Below are positions 59,907 to 64,000 of a stretch of DNA of 64,000 bases, in pieces. Source of the DNA: an uncultured Fidelibacterota bacterium (GTDB lineage Bacteria > Fidelibacterota > Marinisomatia > Marinisomatales > TCS55); contig CACMQQ010000001.1 in assembly GCA_902615915.1 (NCBI GenBank), positions 222,801 to 286,800 on the forward strand, in the 5' to 3' direction. The translations under genes and the position numbers were made by a program. The notes under the pieces are model-generated. The model saw only the letters and a list, made by a program, of their open reading frames with translations. It had not been told where the DNA came from and made no database searches. The number at the start of each line of letters is the position of its first letter. Position 1 is the first letter of the stretch.

Positions 59907-60519
59907 AATCAAACTCCGTTTCTTTGGTATTTTTAATTTTTTGAAAAAACTCATTTACTTTTTGGTGACATTTGTGGCCTGGCTTTTTCTCCAAGCCGCT
60001 ACATATATCAATAGCGCCAGGATTTACTGTGCTAATTGCTTTCAAAATATTGCCATTGTTAAGCCCGCCTGATAAAATAAAGTTTTGTTTTTTATAATGA
60101 TTTAAGAGATTCCAATTAAAAGCTCTTCCTGTTCCGCCTTCCGATGTATTAGAATAAGTATCAAAAAGCAAAGTATTATTAAATTCAAAAAAATCCTCTA
60201 TGTTATCTTTGACTTTAATTACTTTGATTTTGGGAATATTAAACGAGTTAATAAATGCATCGGTTTCATTGCCATGAAATTGAATAATATCAATATGGAC
60301 TTTTTTAATTGCTTCATTTACAAGATCCAAATGTGGATTAACAAAAACACCAATTTTTATCATGTTGTTTATTTCTTTTGATATTTTAGATGCCCTATCA
60401 ATTGTAATGCATCTTGGGCTTTTGTTATAAAAAATAAAGCCGATTGCTTTTGCTCCAGCTTCAGAAACATGCATAGCATCCTTTAAATTTGTTATCCCGC
60501 AAATTTTAACTGGTATCAT
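59887..60519 (-). CDS. trpF: Phosphoribosylanthranilate isomerase
   Basis: TrpF performs the Amadori rearrangement of N-(5-phosphoribosyl)anthranilate. The 210-residue TIM-barrel protein has [15 protein letters not shown] with the catalytic Cys, [23 protein letters not shown] and [17 protein letters not shown] (catalytic Asp). [11 protein letters not shown] and [12 protein letters not shown] are also present. It is separate from trpC, unlike the fused E. coli enzyme. Its 3' end overlaps the start of trpB by about 20 nt. Confidence 0.96.
   Translation of the reverse strand: MIPVKICGITNLKDAMHVSEAGAKAIGFIFYNKSPRCITIDRASKISKEINNMIKIGVFVNPHLDLVNEAIKKVHIDIIQFHGNETDAFINSFNIPKIKVIKVKDNIEDFFEFNNTLLFDTYSNTSEGGTGRAFNWNLLNHYKKQNFILSGGLNNGNILKAISTVNPGAIDICSGLEKKPGHKCHQKVNEFFQKIKNTKETEFDFAKLSN
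59914..59917 (-). promoter_or_regulatory. Ribosome binding site that decides the trpB start
   Basis: GGAG on the minus strand at 59917-59914 is 7 nt before the TTG at 59906-59904. The spacing is ideal. The alternative ATG at 59954 has no comparable site and lies deep within trpF. Confidence 0.5.
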
Positions 60520-60521
60520 AT

Positions 60522-61283
60522 TTAAATAAATCCTTCTATCATTTTCTCCAGCGCCTTCCCTGGAGATTTAGATTTCATAAGCGATGTGCCTATGAGAACA
60601 GCATCATAGCCTAATTGTTGGATGTACTTAAGATCTTCAATTGATTTTAAGCCGCTCTCAGCGACCTTGATTGATTCAGATGGAAGAAATTCAAAAACTT
60701 TTTCGAAATGATGTATATTTGTTTTCATTGAGCTTAGGTCTCTTGAATTTACTCCTACAATTTGTGGCGCTAAATCCTCAATGATATCTATTTTAGATAG
60801 AGAATGAAACTCAATTAAGGGTGTTAATCCACGACTTGATATTAATTTTTTAAAATTTTCAATCTCATCTTTGGGGATAGCTTCAGCTATAAGTAAAAAA
60901 CTATCTGCTCCATGACTTATACCAATCTCAACTTGAGAAGGATCAATGATAAAATCTTTTTGAATAACAGGAATAGATACATTAGTTTTCACTTTTGATA
61001 GAAATTCTAAGCTACCACCAAAAAATTTCTTATCTGTAAGAACAGATATCGCTGACGCCCCAGCATTTTGATAATCTTTAGCAATTTGAATAATATCGGC
61101 TTCGGGGAAAATGTCCCCTTCGCTTGGTGATTTAAGTTTTATTTCTGCAATGAATGATAAATTCTTAGTTGAGAGAGCTTTTAATAAATCATACTTAGGA
61201 TATTTTTTTTTATCCAATGCAAAATGATTCATAGTAGATATTTCTCGTTTTTTATTTTCTAATATTTCATTTAAAATGTTCAT
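60522..61283 (-). CDS. trpC: Indole-3-glycerol-phosphate synthase
   Basis: TrpC closes the indole ring with loss of CO2 and water. The 253-residue barrel has SFIAEIKLKSPSEGDIFP (catalytic Glu/Lys), YQNAGASAISVLTDKKFFGG, VIQKDFIIDPSQV, GVNSRDLSSMKTN and VAESGLKS. All are in expected order. It is a stand-alone form. It overlaps trpD by 4 nt and precedes trpF by 2 nt. Confidence 0.97.
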   Translation of the reverse strand: MNILNEILENKKREISTMNHFALDKKKYPKYDLLKALSTKNLSFIAEIKLKSPSEGDIFPEADIIQIAKDYQNAGASAISVLTDKKFFGGSLEFLSKVKTNVSIPVIQKDFIIDPSQVEIGISHGADSFLLIAEAIPKDEIENFKKLISSRGLTPLIEFHSLSKIDIIEDLAPQIVGVNSRDLSSMKTNIHHFEKVFEFLPSESIKVAESGLKSIEDLKYIQQLGYDAVLIGTSLMKSKSPGKALEKMIEGFI

Positions 61284-62275
61284 TTTGATATACTCTTTAA
61301 TACTTCATAAGCTTTTCCTGAGTCGATAGAGTGATTTGCAATAGAAATTGCTTCGTTAAAATTCTTAGCGGATCCACTAACGATAATTCCAGAAGCAGCA
61401 TTCAATATGACTACATCTCTTTTGGGTCCTTTTTCTCCCTTAAGTATGTCAATTGTAATTTTTGCATTATCCTTTGAAGATCCCCCAAGAATAGAATCTT
61501 TGCCGTGGATTCTATAACCATAATCTTCAGGATTAAAATCGTACGAACGAACATCGCTATTTTCATCAAAAAGACTAATCCTTGTTTTTGTTGTTATAGT
61601 TATTTCATCCAATCCATCGTATCCGCAAAAAACCATTCCTCTTTTAACGCCTAACTTTTGTAGAACCTTAGCTTGTTGTTCAGTGAGGTCTTTATTGAAA
61701 ATACCCATGGATTGCGCTTGGGCATTTGCAGGATTTGTGAGTGGTCCTAAAAGATTGAAGATTGTCTTAATTTTTATTGAATTTCTAGCTTCAGCTGCGA
61801 ATTTCATAGCTGGATGATATTTAGGAGCATATAAGAAACCCAGCTTGTTTTTTTCTATGTTTAAAATTGTTTTAGAAATTGAAACATCAATATCAATTCC
61901 AAGTTCTTCTAAAACATCTGCTGAACCGCATTTTGAACTAATAGATCTGTTTCCATGTTTAGCTACATGTATCCCAGCGCCCGCAACAACAAAAGATGCA
62001 ACTGTTGAAATATTAAAACTTCCAAAGGAATCACCCCCTGTTCCGCACATATCTATAGATGGAACATTGATCGCAGCTTTTTTCATATTATTTCTCATGG
62101 CCTGAGCAAAGCCAAGAATTTCATTTAGGCTTTCGCCCTTGCATCTTAAGGCGACGATAATGGAGGTGACTTGCGAGGGATTAAGTTCGCCATCCATGAT
62201 CATGCTCATTAAACTCATTGATTCATCAACTGATAAATTTTCTTCATTTATTATTTTTTCTAAATATTTTTTCAA
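61280..62275 (-). CDS. trpD: Anthranilate phosphoribosyltransferase
   Basis: TrpD transfers phosphoribose from PRPP to anthranilate. The 331-residue protein has the GTGGDSFGSFNISTV PRPP-binding loop, VAKHGNRSISSKCGSADVLEELG, KNKLGFLYAPKYHPAMK and the FNLLGPLTNPANAQ segment. It is not fused to the TrpG glutaminase, which is the gene directly before it. The normal catalytic residues are present. It abuts trpG without spacer and overlaps trpC by 4 nt. Confidence 0.97.
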   Translation of the reverse strand: MKKYLEKIINEENLSVDESMSLMSMIMDGELNPSQVTSIIVALRCKGESLNEILGFAQAMRNNMKKAAINVPSIDMCGTGGDSFGSFNISTVASFVVAGAGIHVAKHGNRSISSKCGSADVLEELGIDIDVSISKTILNIEKNKLGFLYAPKYHPAMKFAAEARNSIKIKTIFNLLGPLTNPANAQAQSMGIFNKDLTEQQAKVLQKLGVKRGMVFCGYDGLDEITITTKTRISLFDENSDVRSYDFNPEDYGYRIHGKDSILGGSSKDNAKITIDILKGEKGPKRDVVILNAASGIIVSGSAKNFNEAISIANHSIDSGKAYEVLKSISK

Positions 62276-62839
62276 TTAAAGCTCCAAAAAATTTTTGATT
62301 ATTTTTTTACCGAATTGTGTATCGATTGATTCGGGGTGAAACTGAATACCAAATACTGGATACTTCACATGTTCTAATCCCATAATTGTTCCATTTTCTA
62401 AATTTGCTATTACTGTCAGCGACGGAGGAAAGTTTAAATTATCAATAACTAACGAATGGTAGCGTACAACTCTTATTTGTTTATCTGTATTATTAAAAAT
62501 TTTTGATGGATAAATATTAATGGTTGATACTTTTCCATGAACAATAGATTTTGACTGAATAATGTTCCCCCCAAAGCTCACTCCTATTGCTTGGTGTCCA
62601 AGGCATATACCTAAAATCGGCACATCTTTATGATTATCTCTTATAATTTCTAGGCAGTTGCCTGCATCCGCTGGATGACCGGGACCTGGTGAGATGACTA
62701 TATGAGTAGGGTTTAACTCTTTTATTTTAGCGCTTGTAATCATATCATTTCTATACACTTCAATATTGTTATCAATCTCTCCAATGTATTGATAAAGATT
62801 GTATGTGAAGGAGTCATAGTTATCAATCAAGATAATCAT
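62276..62839 (-). CDS. trpG: Anthranilate synthase glutaminase subunit
   Basis: TrpG releases ammonia from glutamine for TrpE. The 187-residue class I amidotransferase starts ILIDNYDSFTYNLYQY. It has ISPGPGHPADAG, nucleophile Cys79 in LGICLGHQAIG, and His168 and Glu170 in FGIQFHPESID. Such subunits can also serve para-aminobenzoate synthesis (PabA) for folate; no separate pabA is visible in this window. It overlaps trpE by 4 nt. Confidence 0.95.
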   Translation of the reverse strand: MIILIDNYDSFTYNLYQYIGEIDNNIEVYRNDMITSAKIKELNPTHIVISPGPGHPADAGNCLEIIRDNHKDVPILGICLGHQAIGVSFGGNIIQSKSIVHGKVSTINIYPSKIFNNTDKQIRVVRYHSLVIDNLNFPPSLTVIANLENGTIMGLEHVKYPVFGIQFHPESIDTQFGKKIIKNFLEL

Positions 62840-64000
62840 AGAGATATCTTTCTTTGCTCAGCAATGGTTAAAGCTCGCTCTAAGACTATTAATTTATTGA
62901 TGCACTCTTGATATTCGTTTTCTGGGATTGAATCAAATACAATCCCAGCGCCTGCTTGAAACGTTGCTTTGTTTTTATGAATTTGCATTGAGCGTATTGC
63001 AATACAAGAATCAAAATCTTTTGAATAATCAATCAATCCAATCCCACCAGAATAAAATCCCCGTCGGCAAGGCTCAAGTTCATTTATTAATTCCATTGCT
63101 CTTATTTTTGGCGCACCAGTTACTGTGCCTGCAGGGAATCCACTAAAAAAAATATCAAAAAAATCTAGATCATTGTTTTTTTCACCTTCAACTTCAGAAA
63201 CTATATGCATTACGTGAGAATAAAACTCAATCTCCATTTTTTTTATTAAATTAACAGTTCCAATCTTTGAGACTCTGCCAACATCATTTCTGCCAAGATC
63301 AATAAGCATTAAATGTTCAGCCATTTCTTTTTCATCTTTAAGTAGTTCTTTTGCAATCTTTTTATTTTCATCTTTCCTCGAACTCATTTTTCGTGTTCCA
63401 GCAATAGGCTTTACCTTTATTTTGCCATTAATAGATTTTATTAGAAGTTCTGGTGAAGAGCCAATGATATTAAAATTTTCAAACTTGTAATGGAAAAGAT
63501 ATGGCGAAGGGTTTATCTCTTTTAAAGCGAATAAAACTTCACTTGGAATTACTTCTGTCTCCCTTTCAAACTTTTGACTTAGAACTATTTGAAATACATC
63601 CCCTTTTTTGATGTACTCTTTTGCTTTATTTACTTTTTTACAAAATTCTAATTTGGTATGATTTGAATAAGAGGGATTCGATTTAAATATTTTATTATTT
63701 GGCGCAATAGGCATTTTTAACAAGGCGCTATAAGCATTCTTGATTACTTTTTTTGAATCTTCGATTTTAGTTTTTAAAGTATGCCCTGGGTCAATTTGGA
63801 TGTTATTAAAAATTCTTAAAGAATTTTTTTCTTCGTTAATTACAAAAATTGTTTCAAAAAGCATTAAAACAACTTCAGGAAAATCTCCCTTTTCCAATGG
63901 ATAAACTGGAATTTTTTCATTCAGGCTAATAGACTCGTATCCAAAGGAAGCAACAAAACCACCAGTAAAATTTGGAAAACTAGGATCCATAAATTTTTTC
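62836..64000 (-). CDS. trpE: Anthranilate synthase component I, 5' end outside window
   Basis: TrpE forms anthranilate from chorismate using ammonia supplied by TrpG. About 388 C-terminal residues are seen. The frame is open through base 64000, so the ATG at 63990 is internal and roughly the first 100 residues (with most of the Trp-binding regulatory site) are missing. Motifs: FVASFGYESISL near the left of what is visible, DVFQIVLSQKFERETE, SPELLIKSINGKIKVKPIAGTR, LIDLGRNDVGRVSK, GAPKIRAMELINELEP, and the C-terminal GAGIVFDSIPENEYQECINK. Together with trpG it heads the visible trp-aro operon. Confidence 0.95.
   Translation of the reverse strand, partial: KKFMDPSFPNFTGGFVASFGYESISLNEKIPVYPLEKGDFPEVVLMLFETIFVINEEKNSLRIFNNIQIDPGHTLKTKIEDSKKVIKNAYSALLKMPIAPNNKIFKSNPSYSNHTKLEFCKKVNKAKEYIKKGDVFQIVLSQKFERETEVIPSEVLFALKEINPSPYLFHYKFENFNIIGSSPELLIKSINGKIKVKPIAGTRKMSSRKDENKKIAKELLKDEKEMAEHLMLIDLGRNDVGRVSKIGTVNLIKKMEIEFYSHVMHIVSEVEGEKNNDLDFFDIFFSGFPAGTVTGAPKIRAMELINELEPCRRGFYSGGIGLIDYSKDFDSCIAIRSMQIHKNKATFQAGAGIVFDSIPENEYQECINKLIVLERALTIAEQRKISL

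Overview
The window is AT-rich, tightly packed Gram-negative DNA, most likely from an uncultured marine bacterium of the FCB superphylum, with Candidatus Marinimicrobia (SAR406) as best guess. The grounds are a giant secreted protein ending in a type IX-secretion-like sorting domain, an archaeal/eukaryal-type prolyl-tRNA synthetase, a stand-alone B12-binding mutase subunit, S9 peptidase and acylase genes, many TTG starts, very short or overlapping gene junctions and few terminators. The taxon is inferred from gene content only. I saw no tRNA or rRNA gene, insertion sequence, prophage, CRISPR array or replication origin.

Region 1 (1-13,050, mostly +): the 3' part of proS, recO, a rhomboid protease, then ftsB/divIC-like and enolase on the minus strand. 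Next come two tandem paralogous ~70-residue double-membrane-span proteins with strong ribosome binding sites and framed by RNA hairpins, a cell-wall amidase and folC. A housekeeping run follows: rho, an orphan Cas6b-like gene, an aspartate aminotransferase, rpmE, prfA and prmC.

Region 2 (13,096-29,603): dnaE, a B12-binding methylmalonyl-CoA mutase subunit with a TPR gene, a PvdQ-like acylase, an S9 peptidase and a secreted protein. On the minus strand lie an outer-membrane-like protein, an ABC-2 exporter, a small hypothetical, ligA, two small secreted proteins that appear to use CTG and ATT starts, and a TPR-SLH lipoprotein.

Region 3 (29,784-47,152): an envelope cluster. It holds a FlgT/LPP20-like pair, a TlpA-like thioredoxin, a CsgG/LpoB-like protein, a 3095-residue protein with four beta-helix modules, and a second CsgG/LpoB-like protein. 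A minus-strand lipoprotein follows, then a FecR-domain protein and a CHASE2-adenylate/guanylate cyclase. It looks like a surface-protein assembly and sensing locus, but its function is unproven.

Region 4 (47,166-64,000): carAB on +, meeting tail-to-tail a long minus-strand operon trpE-G-D-C-F-B-A followed by class II DAHP synthase-aroA-aroE-aroC-aroK-aroB-aroQ. It encodes all seven steps from PEP and erythrose-4-phosphate to chorismate and all the steps from chorismate to tryptophan. Adjacent genes overlap or lie within 2 nt; the 5' end of trpE is outside the window.
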